Source: Garcia nutans
Taxonomy: Eukaryota > Streptophyta > Magnoliopsida > Malpighiales > Euphorbiaceae
DNA: 64,000 bases
Direction: 5' to 3'
Assembly: GCA_947685225.1 (NCBI GenBank)
Contig: CANTUV010000015.1
Span: 4,712,001 to 4,776,000, forward strand
The translations under genes were made by a program, and so were the position numbers. This document shows positions 10,253-22,124 of this stretch, in pieces (positions within the stretch are counted from its first letter, which is position 1; every line of letters begins with the position of its first letter). Below the pieces are notes generated by a model, which was not told where the DNA came from, did no database searches, and saw only the letters and a list, made by a program, of their open reading frames with translations.

Positions 10253-12418
10253 TGTAGACTCTTAATTTTTGACCCAGTCCTGTCCAATATATTTTAATTA
10301 GTCTGTTGTCCAATATATTTTAATTAGTCCAAAACAATTTTTGTTATCTTAATTAAATAATTTTTGCTTTAGTATCTAATTTTTATTAATAAAAAAAATA
10401 AACAAATAAAAAAATCGGCGACGAAAGGGGCTGCGGCGAAATGGCCCACAAGATTTTCCTGCGGGTGAAATGGCCCGCAGGCCAATTTCACCCGCCGCTG
10501 CAGCAGCCAGCTGCCGCAGCTTTTTCGCCAGCGCATTTTTTCCACAGCAGTTTTTTTTCACCAATGCAATTTTTCCGCAGCAATTTTTTTCGCCAGCAAA
10601 ATTTTTTCGACGCAAATTTTTTCAAAACTTAATACAATTAGGTTTCGATTTCCTTTTCTTAATCAATGTTATATTCTGTGAATAACTAGACTTAACCATA
10701 AAAAATCTTCTATAAATAAGACCAAAAACAACATAAAAAGGAGGAGAAATTGAGACCGAAATTGAGGAGGAAAACCTTGAATCAATCGGGCTTTTTTGAG
10801 AGAGCAAACAAGCAATTCAATCCATCAAAGGCACCAAAGCTTGTCTTTGTTCTTGTTCATCCAAGAAGTAATTTTTTGTGGAACCAACAAATGAAGGTAT
10901 GAATTTCTTTATTTGTTTCATTAATTCACAGTAGCTTCATCATTCAAAAATCTTAAAATAATTGTTTCTGTTTCTTCAAAATCAAAAAACCCTAAGAACT
11001 TTAATTTACCTTTTCTAAAGCTTAAAAACCTTAATTCATTTATTTGTTTTCCAAAAATCTTAAAATTGTTATTTTTAGTTCTTCAAAATCTTAAAACCCT
11101 AATTGAACCTGTTTCTTTTCAAAATCCTAAATTTGAGTCTGTTTCTTTCCACAAACCCTAAAAACATCTTTTCTGTTTATATAAACCTTAAATAGTTTTG
11201 TTTATTTTCATAAAACTTCATAAAATTATCAATTGATTTCCAAATTCTAAAACCTAATGCATTCTCCGAAACCCTAATTCAAAAATTCTAAAACCCTAAT
11301 TCAACTCCAAAATCCAAAACAGTAAACCCTAAACTAGCTAAACTAAACCCTAATTTTTAAAACCTTAAAACCATATAAATTTAAATGTTAAAATTCAACA
11401 CCGTAAGCTTAAAACCATAATTCAGTAAGTAACCGTAAATCATAAATCCAATATTTTAAAGTGTCCAAACCCTAGTTTCATAATCTCACTTCTTAAACAC
11501 TAATTTGGTTAATCAAAGAACTTTATCAACCTCTTAAATTCTAAAACTTTGCCCCATTTCAATTCTTTTAAAATTTACAGTAGGTTAGCCCATAAATTCC
11601 AAAACCCTAAACACATTAAATAAAGAAACTTAAATAGAAACAGTAACCATAATTTGGATTTTTATTTGCTTTATTCAATTTTATATTTGATTATGCTTTG
11701 ATTTATATGTTTTAATTTATTTAATTTCAATGCTTGGTTTATTTAATTTATCATGGATTGATGTTTACCTTTTATTGATGTTTAATACCTTTGATGAATG
11801 ATTTATTTATGATGAATGGTTATTTACTTTTATCGATTTATTTAGATTTCCAAATGTTGTAAGAGGTATGTTTCCACTTGGTGGGTACCTCATTAGTTAA
11901 ATATCATTTAATTTAAATTGCTTTTTCTATTTTAGAACCAATGTAAAGGTTACGTTTCTACCTTTTGGTGGGTGTCCTATTTAGGCATGGGATGTAAGAA
12001 CATGTTTCCATCCTCGGATGGGTGTCCATTTATTTGTTTTGCTTGGACATTGTTTTGATTTTCAATATATAGATGCTTTATTTTAATTATTGTGTGTAAT
12101 ATGGATAATGTTGTTATATTTAAGAATTTTATAATATTAAGATCTATAAAGGAGGCTGGTTCCAATGAACCGGGAGTTGTGGGGGTACTGGGTCATTTCT
12201 CACCTTCCCCACACGTACCCAACTTTCCGAACCCATTAGGGGGTTGGGGATTCCTTAAGAATCGAGTCATCCACTCCATTCTTTTTTCCCAGCCAGTCCG
12301 GGTGGTGACTCCATTTTCTCCGGACTTAGGTTCGTGTTCTCTAAGGCCCCGAGCCTAAACAGTGCCGAAGTCGCAAGAACCATTCTGCCAGGAGTGGGTA
12401 CGAAAATCCCCGCTCACA
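10253..12418 (+). repeat. Tat-2 5' LTR
   Basis: This copy of the LTR at 5761 runs through to its natural end. After GGGTGGTGACTCC come AGTGCCGAAGTCGCAAGAAC and the terminal CCCCGCTCACA at 12418. Endings of this form are typical of Tat-lineage LTRs, from memory. It has the TATA box at 10711-10718, the telo-box cluster at about 10985-11620, and a strong GC-rich hairpin at 10461-10496. I could not recognise a clean primer site after 12418. Confidence 0.75.
10711..10718 (+). promoter_or_regulatory. TATA box of Tat-2 LTR
   Basis: TATAAATA is at the same place as in the other LTR copy (6246) and is followed by the same purine-rich leader. It is the likely core promoter for the sense transcript. 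Confidence 0.6.
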
Positions 12419-12845
12419 GTTATCTTTTTGTTGGACCAATGGATTAAGGCTTAATTAGTGGAAATTATCTTGGGTTGACTTCTAAGTTTTAAAATACAAT
12501 TAATGATTAAAACATCTGAGTGAATTTTTCGAAAAGAAGATACCCTATGTTGGTATTTTTGTTGACCATATACCTAGAAAAAGAGATTCATCATTCGTGT
12601 GTGGAAAATATAAGGTTGGAAGGTTCATTCCTACTCTTTTGGTTTGATTTGTTTGCTTATTGTGCATCCATGCATACATACATTGCATCACGTGTCATTG
12701 ATCCTTTCTGGCTCACAGCCCTGGAATACAACAGTTCAAGAGCGTACGACAATCCGACCTACACTAGTAACGTGGAATCCAGCAATGATTCAATCAGCTT
12801 TTCACAAAAAATAATGGATCCAAAGCAAGTTTAGAAGATGGTAGA
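12419..12845 (+). other. Tat-2 untranslated leader
   Basis: This is leader sequence between the LTR end and gag. No primer-binding site of a known plant type (TGGTATCAGAGC or TGGCGCC...) is visible at the LTR edge, so the site seems mutated or of another type. The plus-strand reading frame at 12520-12834 has no domain and stops before gag. Confidence 0.5.
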
Positions 12846-13729
12846 ATGGAAGAACTAAAGGGGGTCATAGTTGAGATTATGAAAAGCCAACTAGTTGCAC
12901 TGTTGGGAAACATTACCGAAGCATCTGCTTGTACCAAAAAGCCGAAAGACAAGGGAAAGGCTAAGGTTAGTGAGGTAGTCTTTGATGATGATAGTGTAAT
13001 AATTGATGATGACGACAACTGGGCTTAGTATTTTCAAGAGCCTCAAGACAAGAAGAAGGAGTCAAAGATTGTGGAGAAATCAACAGTGGAAAGATTGAAA
13101 CTTCAAATTTGGAAAAGATGATTGCTGATTTTGAAAAAGAGTTTGAAAAGAAGCTGAAAACAGAAGAGATGTTAGAGGTGGACAAGCTATTTGAACAAGA
13201 TGAGGAAGTCCCTTACAAGTTCAAGATGTCTTCCTTTGCCAAGTTTGATAGAACTAGAAATCCTCATCTCCACATAAAGCAATACATCACTGCTATACAG
13301 TCTGCTCAAGCCATCAAGGCTCAAACTCTAAGGTACTTTATGCTCTCATTGGATCCTGTTATGCAGAATTGGTTTGAAACCTTAGAGGACAGTACTCAGA
13401 AGAGATGGAATTCTTTGTACAAAGCCTTTATCCAATAATATGGGTACAATGCTGAGTTAGAGGTTACTTTGATGGAAGTTGAGTAAATCAGGTAGAAGAA
13501 AAATGAAAATTTTATGGAATGCAAAAAGGTGGAGAAATAAGGTTGCATTGCTTAAGAAGAGGCTTGACGAGTTAGATCAGATTAGGATGATAATAAGAGG
13601 GGTGCTGCCTAATCTTCATGAGTGGATGTCACGTACTCTCATTAGGGATTTCAAAGACCATTTGCAAGCTGGTTTACAAATAGAAGAATTGGAAAGGGAA
13701 AGGAACCACTTTTTCTACAAGGAGGAATG
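12846..13729 (+). pseudogene. Tat-2 gag, capsid part
   Basis: The reading is that of a Tat gag, broken by stops and at least one frameshift. MEELKGVIVEIMKSQLVALL leads to a stop at about 13026. The main capsid segment is FKMSSFAKFDRTRNPHLHIK, then YFMLSLDPVMQNWFETLEDS and WNSLYKAFIQ, with a stop at 13436. After a frame change comes KRLDELDQIRMIIRGVLPNL and LQAGLQIEELERER, with a stop at 13728. The phrases FA.FD...PH.HIKQY, WF..LE and LDE.DQIRMIIRG.LP are the conserved capsid landmarks. The breaks show that no functional gag is made. Confidence 0.8.
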
Positions 13730-14440
13730 AGAAAACAAGTTTTCAATCTGGCAATCAAGGCACACAAAAGGCAGTTAATGTAAATACAACTGGCCAAGGA
13801 GGTAGAAGGCAATTTTTAAAGTTGAGAAAATGATTGTCTTAGGTTTTCAATAAGCTATAGAAGAAAGGGATGTTACAACCATTGACCCATCGCTCATTGC
13901 CAAATCCTCTAACACCTAATTTTGATGCCAAGGCATTTTGCCAATTTTACTAGATGCAAGGACACGAGATGGACAAATGTTTGAGATTGAGGCATGAGAT
14001 CCGAAATTTGATTGATAGTGGGAAGTTGCCCGAGCCTGACAAGCCTAGCACGAAGGACAACCCATTATCAAAGTTCAACAGGGTACCATCACCAACAACT
14101 TTCATGAACGGGGGAGGTTTAAATGAGAAATTTGTCTTGTCTTCTTTCCAAGATGTGGATGATGAGATAATTAAAGAAGAAGTGGTACTTAACAAGATGA
14201 AGCAAGTTATGGTTGAAAAGGAAGTGGCCATCTGTGTTGTAAGTGAGTTTTGGGATTCAATTAATAGCGACAAAGATTTTAAGCCAAAGAAGGAGGAATA
14301 GGTCCAAGCTTGAAGAAGATGAAGTAATGAACACTCACTCTGGTAAACCTTACATAAGGTCACCACCAAAAGTGGAAGCTGATAAAGGGAAAGATGTTGA
14401 AATGGGGAATAAAGAAGAAGAAGATGATGTTGTTCTTAAA
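13730..14440 (+). pseudogene. Tat-2 gag C-terminal, zinc-knuckle region
   Basis: A frame running through 13954 reads CQFY*MQGHEMDKCLRLRHE, the C..H.M.GH...KCLRLRH zinc-binding region of Tat gag with a stop in the middle. SGKLPEPDKPSTKDNPLSKF follows. The acidic end (KEEVVLNKMKQV...) closes at 14300, and a further short frame runs to 14440. No intact cysteine set remains, so nucleic-acid binding is presumably lost. Confidence 0.7.
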
Positions 14441-14512
14441 TAATTGAAGAGAACTCAAGCAAGTATCAGCATATAGGATCTGCTAGCCACATCCAAGAAG
14501 AAACGAGAAACT

Positions 14513-15154
14513 ATGGCAAAAGCTATGGCTAGCATGTCGATTTTCACTTCTATAACACCAAAAGAGCTGGTTAATTTTGTGAAAATTGAAGGAGTGATGA
14601 AATGTGAAGATGCTCCAAAGAAGAACAAGATTGATGTGGGAATGGTGTCATTCTCGGATACTGATTTGCCAAAAGAAAGAAGAGATCATGTCTGCCCACT
14701 TTTTATTAAGGTAGAGGTCAAAGGGAAAAGGAAAGACATGAATTATCTACCAGCTGCTGGCCTTTGGAAAGGAAAGAAAGGTATGATAGAGCTTTCAGAT
14801 TTCAAGACTCAGACTTCCAAGAAAGGCTTAGGATATGATGAAGCTAATAAAGAAGCTCTGCCAAAGAAGAATGAGAAGATGAGTTTTCCTCCACTTGAAA
14901 AAGTTTTTGTCAAAGCTCCAGATATGGGACCACTCCAAAGAAAGCCAAAGCCAATCATGTTCATGGGAAAGATGATTCCAGGCTTTGAGATCTTTGCTGA
15001 TGTTGCTGAATTGGTGGAACGGATGAAGAAGAAGCTTGACTTACCAGCTGATAAAGAGCCTATCCCAGAAGAGAAGAAGGAAGATGTCCTGAAGATCCAA
15101 AAGACTCTAGAAGAATTGCTACTCTTATTGAAGAACAATTTGAAAGTCTTTTAG
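14513..15154 (+). pseudogene. Tat-2 protease-linker region, active site deleted
   Basis: This open frame of 213 codons starts MAKAMASMSIFTSITPKELV. The segment VSFSDTDLPKERRDHVCPLF, then IKVEVKGKR, is the usual lead-in to the Tat aspartic protease. Directly after VKGKR, where an active-site aspartate loop is expected, the text jumps to KDMNYLPAAGLWKGKKGMIE, which belongs to the linker before RT. No D-[S/T/N]-G motif is present. I infer a deletion of the protease core that kept the frame. The rest (GLGYDEANKE, then EELLLLLKNNLKVF) is linker. Confidence 0.65.
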
Positions 15155-15197
15155 TTTCTAATTATGAGAATAATGATTTTGATTTTGATTTATCTCT

Positions 15198-15841
15198 TTG
15201 TATGAGGATGATGATGTTTTCTTTTCCAAAATGAATGCAATAAAGTTTGATTTTACTTACTTGTGTGATGTTTTTCCTAATGGTTGCATACATTCAAATA
15301 GTGATTACATGAGCACTTTTTATATTAACTCTGTTGACACACAATCATTAAATTTAGGAACAACCGACAATCCTAAAAATATTAGCATAACGTTTAACAT
15401 TATTCCTAAAGAGAGAGAGAGAGAGAGATTTGAAAAAATATTTAAAAAATATGAAAAAGTCTTTACTTGGTCTTATGAGGATATGCTTGGAATTTATCGA
15501 GACAAAACTGAGCATACAATTTCCACTTACACCCACATGAAATTTATCAAACAAAATCTTAGATGGTTAAGACCAGAATGGGTAGAATTGATCAAAGAAG
15601 AAGTCACTAAGCAGATACAAGTCAAATTCCTTGAGGTGATAGATTATCCTGACTGGTTAGCTAACATAGTTCTCGTACCTAAGAAAGATGGAAGAATTAG
15701 GGTTGTGTGGACTATAGGGACTTGAACAAAGCATTGCCCAAGGATGATTTTCCTTTACCCCATATAGATGTCCTTATCGATAGTGCAACCTCTAGCATGC
15801 TACACTCATTTGTAGATGAATTTTTTAGATACAACTAAGTG
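15198..15841 (+). pseudogene. Tat-2 reverse transcriptase, N-terminal half
   Basis: The 5' RT segment reads EKVFTWSYEDMLGI, then EEVTKQIQVKFLEVIDYPDW, then LANIVLVPKKDGRIRVVW. After that a one-base shift moves the reading to VDYRDLNKALPKDDFPLPHI and DVLIDSATSSMLHSFVDEFF. These are RT fingers motifs (PKKDG.IRV, DYRDLNKA.PKDDFPLP.I). The frame meets the LARD insertion at 15846. The other half of the domain continues at 25061, so the RT domain is physically split by 9.2 kb. Confidence 0.85.
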
Positions 15842-15846
15842 TTAAT
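15842..15846 (+). other. Target site duplication TTAAT (left)
   Basis: TTAAT precedes the LTR start TGTAATATCC at 15847 and is repeated at 25061-25065 directly after the terminal GTTACA. Five bases is the usual length for Ty3/gypsy integration. Confidence 0.95.
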
Positions 15847-18763
15847 TGTAATATCCCAAAATACACTCTAAAAGTTTTGGAATCATTATTGTTGTATTTA
15901 GATTTAATGTGCCTGTATGATGGAAAGTGGAAAGAAGTAAAGAGAAAGTGTATATATTGGATATATATATATATATAGATATATATATAACATATACATA
16001 GTGTATAAATGGGTGTAAGAAAATAAGTGTATATAATTATTAATAATAATAATAAAAGAAAAAGAAGAAAAGAAAGTCAAAGGGAAAGATATGTGGTGAA
16101 GGATTTTTGGTATATTTATTTTATTATTATATATATATATGTGTTAAGTTGGGAAAGAGAAGAGAAAATCTTCTTCCCTTCTTCTTCTTCTTTTTCTGCT
16201 GCACGAGAGAGAGAGAGTGAGAGAGAGAGAGAGAGAGAGATGGTGATTTCATCTCTATTTACATCAAACCCAAAGGGATTTTGAGAGGATTGAAGATGGT
16301 TATTGAAGATTTGACATATTATCCAAGTAAGTATTCAATTGCTTGTCTTGATTCCTATTGTTTGAGTTGGATTTGATATGGTTATTTGATGATGATGATG
16401 ATGATGTTAATGAAAGATTGAAGTATATATATGTGTGGAATTGGTATTTAATTGATGATAACATGATTAATTGTGATATAACATGGTTAGATGTGAGGAT
16501 GATGATGAATTGTTGAGATTGTTGAGTAAGGGTTTAGTATAGATGATTTGCGGATTTGAGTAATTGATTCATGGTGAGGTATATTATGCTTATGATTATG
16601 ATATATTGAAGTTATTTAAGTGTTAAATAGATGGGTAATTGATGAATATAACCAAGATGTTGATTAAGGGTGATGAAATATGAGTTTTGAAGTGTTGGTG
16701 TTTTCATGGATGAAAGTTCGAATTCATGATTTCTGGTCTAACACGACCAGTGACACGGCCGTGTGGTTGGGCGTGTAGTCGGTACTGAGTTTAACGTTTG
16801 AGGCACGACCATTAGCACGGCCATGTTACTGAGCGTGTTATTGCTACTGTGAGAAAGAGTAATTGACACGGCCATGAACACGCCCGTGTTGTTGGGCGTG
16901 TTAATGTTTCTGTGAGGCAGAATGAGTGACACGTCCAGTGACACGCCCGTGTTAATGAGCATGTCAAGTGTTGAGTTTGCCCTAATTAGTTATTATTCTT
17001 ATTTTCTTATGGGTATAATTATCTTTGGATTAGGTTTTGAGGAGATTGTGTTGCATTAACTTTAATGTTGAGAATTCTTGGAAGAGGAAAGGTATAGATC
17101 GTTGGGAATAGCTCTTGAGGTAAGTACAACTTACAAAGATGCATTCTTTTATATGGTTTGAGACCTAAAACAATGTTAAGTAATTTATTATATGGTTAAT
17201 ATAATGTGACTAACGTTATTAATTGTATAGTGTGAAAGCTATGGTGATCATTCAAAAAGGTATGTGCAATGCAATTTGTTGTGATAAATATTATAATGAG
17301 GAATTATATTAATGTGTCTTGAGAAGTGATGAAATGTGATATCATTATAGTTGGTAATAATGATTGAAATGAAATAAGTGGACATGTTGTCTATGTGTTT
17401 AATGAAATTGATTATGTATACTTGAATGATGAAGTGTTGTATTGTGAATTGAGATATGAGTTAAATGACATGTGAAGCCATTGTGATTGGCTATGATGAT
17501 TTAAATGAGATATAAAGCCATGGGTGTTGGCTATAATGATGATAATGAAATGAGAAATGAATTGAGAAAGAAATGTAAAAAAATGATTTTGTGTCTAATA
17601 TGTTGATTCAAGTTTCAGAGTTCTGAATTTGGCAGGCATGCCTATGAATGTAACAGTCTAGCCGGGTTGAGGATCTCTTCAAATTGAGTTGAATTGAGGT
17701 CCAAGAGACTGGGTCTGTTACACTATGAGAAATGTGAAATGATAAATGTGAATTAAAGTAACAGTCTAGCCGGGTTGAGGATCTCCTCGATTAGTCGGGT
17801 TGATGGTCCAAGAGACTGGGTCTGTTACAGGTAACAGTCTAGCCGGGTTGAGGATCTCCTCAAGCATGTTGAGTTGATGGTCCAAGAGACTGGGTCTGTT
17901 ACCCTATCCATGGATAGAGATATATATATATGTGTATCGCCTACGGGCTTGATGATTATGATTATAGACCAAAGTAGTAACTCTGAACTTTGAATAACAT
18001 ATTAGTGTCTGTTGGGCCCGAGTCTGTCTTTGTTTTCTATGTGATATATAAGTGATGAAATAAATGAATAATGAAGTCTATGGTTGTCTTGTTGTAAATG
18101 TGATTCATGAATGGTGAATATTAATGATGGAATTGTGGTTGATGTTATGAATTATGATATGTGATATGTGTATTGATATATTCGTTGTGATTATAAATGA
18201 TGGAATTGTGGTTGGTGTTTGTTATATATATAATATATGAGAATAGTAGAGATATATGAAAGGTGTAATTAAAAAGGGGAAACATGATATGAAACTAATG
18301 GTAAGTTGAATTGATATATCATTATATGTTATTAATTCTATAATGTATGTTTATATCATATATAGTTGTACTACTAAGCTCTCGGGCTTAGTGCGGATGT
18401 TTAATCTCGCAGGTGAGTAGATGGTAGATCTGAAGTCTTTCTCTATGCCACGAGTAAAGTAAGAGTTTGTTGAGACCAACTAGAGGGTAATGCATACATG
18501 TAAAATTTTAATTATGCTGTATTTCTGACAAAAATGTATTCATATGTATAAATGAATTTTGATAAAGATAAGATTACTATATACTTTTAAGATCATTAAA
18601 AGTATGATGATTTTGTAAATGCTCTTTTTATTAATGCAATATGGTTTGGACTCAAGATAAGGATTTAATTTGTAATGATAAGTGACATCCTTATACTTTG
18701 TATACATACTGTATGTATACCTGGTATATCTATAGTATTTATATAGAGTATTGGGGTGTTACA
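15847..18763 (+). repeat. LARD-like element 5' LTR
   Basis: The LTR starts TGTAATATCCCAAAATACAC and ends GTATTGGGGTGTTACA. Landmarks in order: AT and GA microsatellites (15958-16240), a block of ACACGGCC...GGGCGTGT palindromic motifs (16735-16965), three TAACAG...CTGTTA units (17650-17901), a conserved stem-loop core TACTACTAAGCTCTCGGGCT (18367) followed by CGCAGGTGAGTAG, and the terminal 3' segment. The short TG...CA-type termini match TGTAA/TTACA. Confidence 0.95.
17650..17901 (+). repeat. Three tandem TAACAG...CTGTTA units in LARD LTR
   Basis: Units at 17650-17721, 17760-17829 and 17831-17901 each begin TAACAGTCTAGCCGGGTTGA and end GACTGGGTCTGTTAC. Their ends are inverted copies (TAACAG/CTGTTA), so each can fold back. 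The same set is at 23937-24190, and two related units are at 44139-44311 in the solo LTR. CTGTTA fits the CNGTTR core bound by plant MYB factors. Confidence 0.85.
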
Positions 18764-18770
18764 ATTATTT

Positions 18771-18790
18771 TGGTATCAGAGCTTAGGTTT
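18771..18790 (+). other. Primer-binding site, initiator tRNA-Met type
   Basis: TGGTATCAGAGCTTAGGTTT begins seven bases after the LTR end. TGGTATCAGAGC is the standard plant primer site complementary to the 3' end of initiator tRNA-Met. The following TTAGGTTTGAGATTCTC is shared with the Tekay element (minus strand, upstream of 50013). Confidence 0.9.
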
Positions 18791-21700
18791 GAGATTCTCG
18801 GCCTAAGAAAAAGAAAAAGTTTTGAAAAGTTTAAATAGAAGTAAAACGTAAAAGTTTTGAAATGAAATTTGTAATACATGCATATGCATTGACACATAGG
18901 TTGGTCTCGGATGTGGCATTATATGAATTGTAGAATATTTGTGTTATATGAGATGTTCAATATAGTTGATGATATATGTGTATACTATTTTGATGTGATG
19001 AGAAACCATGATTGTTGGCAATGATGTTAGAAATGAATTATAATTGAGGCATAGTGCCTAATTGATGATGAGAAACGAATTGTGAAATGTAATGTGATAT
19101 ATGTATATTGATGATGCATATGAAAAATGTCATGTTGTGTGCAACATGGAATGTAATGTTGATGTTTATGAGCAATATTATGTAGGACATAATGTGAATT
19201 GAAACATCAAGAAATGAAAAGGAGAATAAAGTTGAAAATGAGTTGAAATCAAATCAAGATAAGAGTATGTACTCTTTCTTCTACACTTTGAACCTCTTTA
19301 TAATAAAGTTTATGTTGGGGTTATTAGACCGAGGAAATAATGTTGGATTGTTAATATTGAAAGGTATGTTATTAAATGAGAAGAGTATGGTGGGATATTG
19401 AATGAGTTGATTAGTATAGACAAAGTGTGACTATTTAATGTTTGGGGTATATAAACTTAAGGTGTTGTTTAAAAAAAATGATGTTGCTTAAGTAAGAAAA
19501 TAAATTGGTATTGTTTGTATTGTTATATTAATGCAAACATTATGATTTCAATATTAGAAATGTGATATGTTTGAATATTGTGAAAGCTCATGTTAATGGT
19601 GGCAGTATGTGATATTTGAGTTTTTGAAATGAGCTTAATGATTGTGAAAATTATAGGTTTTGATGTTGTTTGGTGGTATAATTGCATATGATGTCTTTAA
19701 AAGTTGATAATAAGAAAAGATGAGATTTGTAATTGAAGTTTAGGTAAGATAGTGATTTGAGAATCTAGGATGTTAATGGAAATTTGATAAAGATTATTTA
19801 TATATCAACAGTTTAACGTATGTTAAACACATGAGTTATTTGCAATGAATATTATGTCATTTGAGAATATTACAAGTTGGGTAATGAGAATGATAGTATG
19901 AAAATTTGTTGTGAAAAAAAAAAAAGGGGAGGTGAACAAGCAAATGCAATGGAGTTATTTTAAGTCATTTGACTGGAAACGGTAAAAATGGATATGAAAA
20001 TATATCAAATGTTTTAAAGACAAAAGTGAAAGAGATGTCACATTGGGAATGTGATTAAGATGTATGTGAAGTGTTATTATGGTTAGAATATGTACATTTG
20101 TTGTGATGATGAATACTTTTTCTTATATTGAAAGAATGAGAATGATAATGTTCAAGGGAAAATAATAAACATTAACTTTGTATAGAATGTATGAAAAAGG
20201 AACATTAAACAAGATCGTATAATTAAGTGTATACATGTATAGGATATATGAGAGAAGTTCTTCGATACGAATGTAATTGTAATATGTAAAGAATGTGGGT
20301 AATGAGTTACATTTTGGAGGTAACCTATAAATATGTATGTGGTATGACTATATGTTTAAAAATAAGAATGATGTTGCATGTATTAGTGGACCTAAAAGAG
20401 ATTAGGTCTTGAACTTTGTAAAGCTAGATGAATTATGTGATGGAATTGATAGTGGAATGGACTTAAGTAATTCTGGACAATGGAAATTGTTATGGTGATC
20501 GCTGAACTTAATAAGTATATAATATTTTGGGTTCCAAAGTATTTATGTGGAAAGGTTCTATGTATTTAGATATAATAAGAGATTATAAATGAATTAGAAA
20601 TGAAGCAAAAAAAATGGAATTTTTGTAAGATTTGTATAGGATTGAATATGCACATAGTAAGAAATGTTTATAGTAATATTGTTGAAAGATAAATTAAGTT
20701 AATAATGATCATATAATCGAGTATAAACTGAGTTGAAACGGAGTTGGAATGTGTTAACTTTTGGTGTAGCAAAAGTTTAAAGTATGAATATGAAATTCTT
20801 GAGATACGATTTAATATGGTAATTGAGAAGATTGAAAATGGAATAATAGAAGAATAGTATTGATTTGTAAGTCCCAGGCTTGATTATTAATCTCTTAAGG
20901 CCATATGTTATGTTTATTATATTTTGGCTGATTAGTTTTGGTTGTCCACAGATTTGGGACTAAGATAATATGGCTGTAGTACAATTTTGGTGAGATTGAT
21001 AACTATGTGTTTAGAATATGGTTAGGAGTTATGATTGGTAAAGTTGTACCCTATCATTTTATGTTAGAAATCTACTTATAATTATGAAAAGAGAAGTATA
21101 AAAATGTTTTGAGTTGTGGATAATGTGATAAAAAGGTAAGTAATAAAAATATAGTAATGATATGATATGTGATGAGATTTTCATAGGGAGAAATTATATT
21201 ATGTGATTGAAAGTATACTGAATATGTTTATTGTATAAAGTAAATATATATGAATGGACTTGGGGTTTAAGTGAATAAACTATTTGTATATTAAAAGACA
21301 AGTTGGAGTGATTTGTTATCGTGATAATTTGACTGAATATGGAACTAAAGAGATTAAGATTTGAATCTCGGTTTGATCTAATGAAATCAGGTCATATATA
21401 TAATGTGAAATCTAATGATAAGTTAATTGTTGGTTTGAATTGAACAAGATTGGAGTGTGGATGTTTTGTGACAGAAAAATCAATTGATCTAGATTCTATG
21501 AAGATTATGACTTATTTGAGGTTTAAAATGAATAGTTGTACTCAGAGTTATAAATTTTGATAAAAGGGAAAAGATTGATTATTTATAAAATAAGTTGGAA
21601 GGTGTTGTATTCATATGCGTACAAGTGAAAAGCATACTAGAGAAGGAATTAAGTATGTGAAAAATAAGGCTCTTGTTATCAATTAAGGTTTGATCAAAGT

Positions 21701-22124
21701 CTATTCTAAAGATGAGTATAATGACGGGATAAACAATAATATGATATTAATCAATGTTTTGTAAAGTTAAAGTTAAGAAAGTAATTAGGAAGAGATGAAG
21801 TAATAAAATATCTTGAAGATTATGATCAGACGAAGTATAATTATTTTATAAGATGATTTGATTTTTGTTTAAAGGTATATTCATTGGAAATGTGAGGAAT
21901 TATCTTGGTTGCTTCGTTAAGGAAATACTAAGATATATAAGCATTTAGAATGATGAATTATGGAATTTAGAGAAGATAATTGACTCTAAGGGGGAGAGTA
22001 AAAACTGTATGATATGATGACATAATAACTTAAGCATATAATTAACTTCATGTGGAAGTTAAGATGGTATTGTGTTAAGAGTGTATTGCTAGTGTACTAG
22101 ATAATTTCGAGGACGAAATTATTT
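18791..22124 (+). other. LARD-like internal region, non-coding
   Basis: About 3.3 kb of AT-rich sequence is dense in stop codons in all frames. I see no gag, protease, RT or integrase motif even when frames are switched. It ends with the palindrome AATTTCGAGGACGAAATT (22103-22120), which sits next to the polypurine tract and has an exact counterpart in the Tekay element. Confidence 0.7.

Noticed and set aside
12520..12834. 104-codon plus-strand frame before Tat gag
   Set aside because: It has no recognisable domain, lies in the leader between LTR and gag, and has no counterpart that I can identify.
16027..16284. Plus-strand frame rich in Arg/Glu in the LARD LTR
   Set aside because: It comes from GA and AAT microsatellites. 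Its counterpart in the other LTR has indels that shift the frame.
17650..17901. Regularly spaced repeats taken for a CRISPR-like array
   Set aside because: There are only three units, each a fold-back with similar spacers, inside a plant LTR. CRISPR arrays do not occur here.
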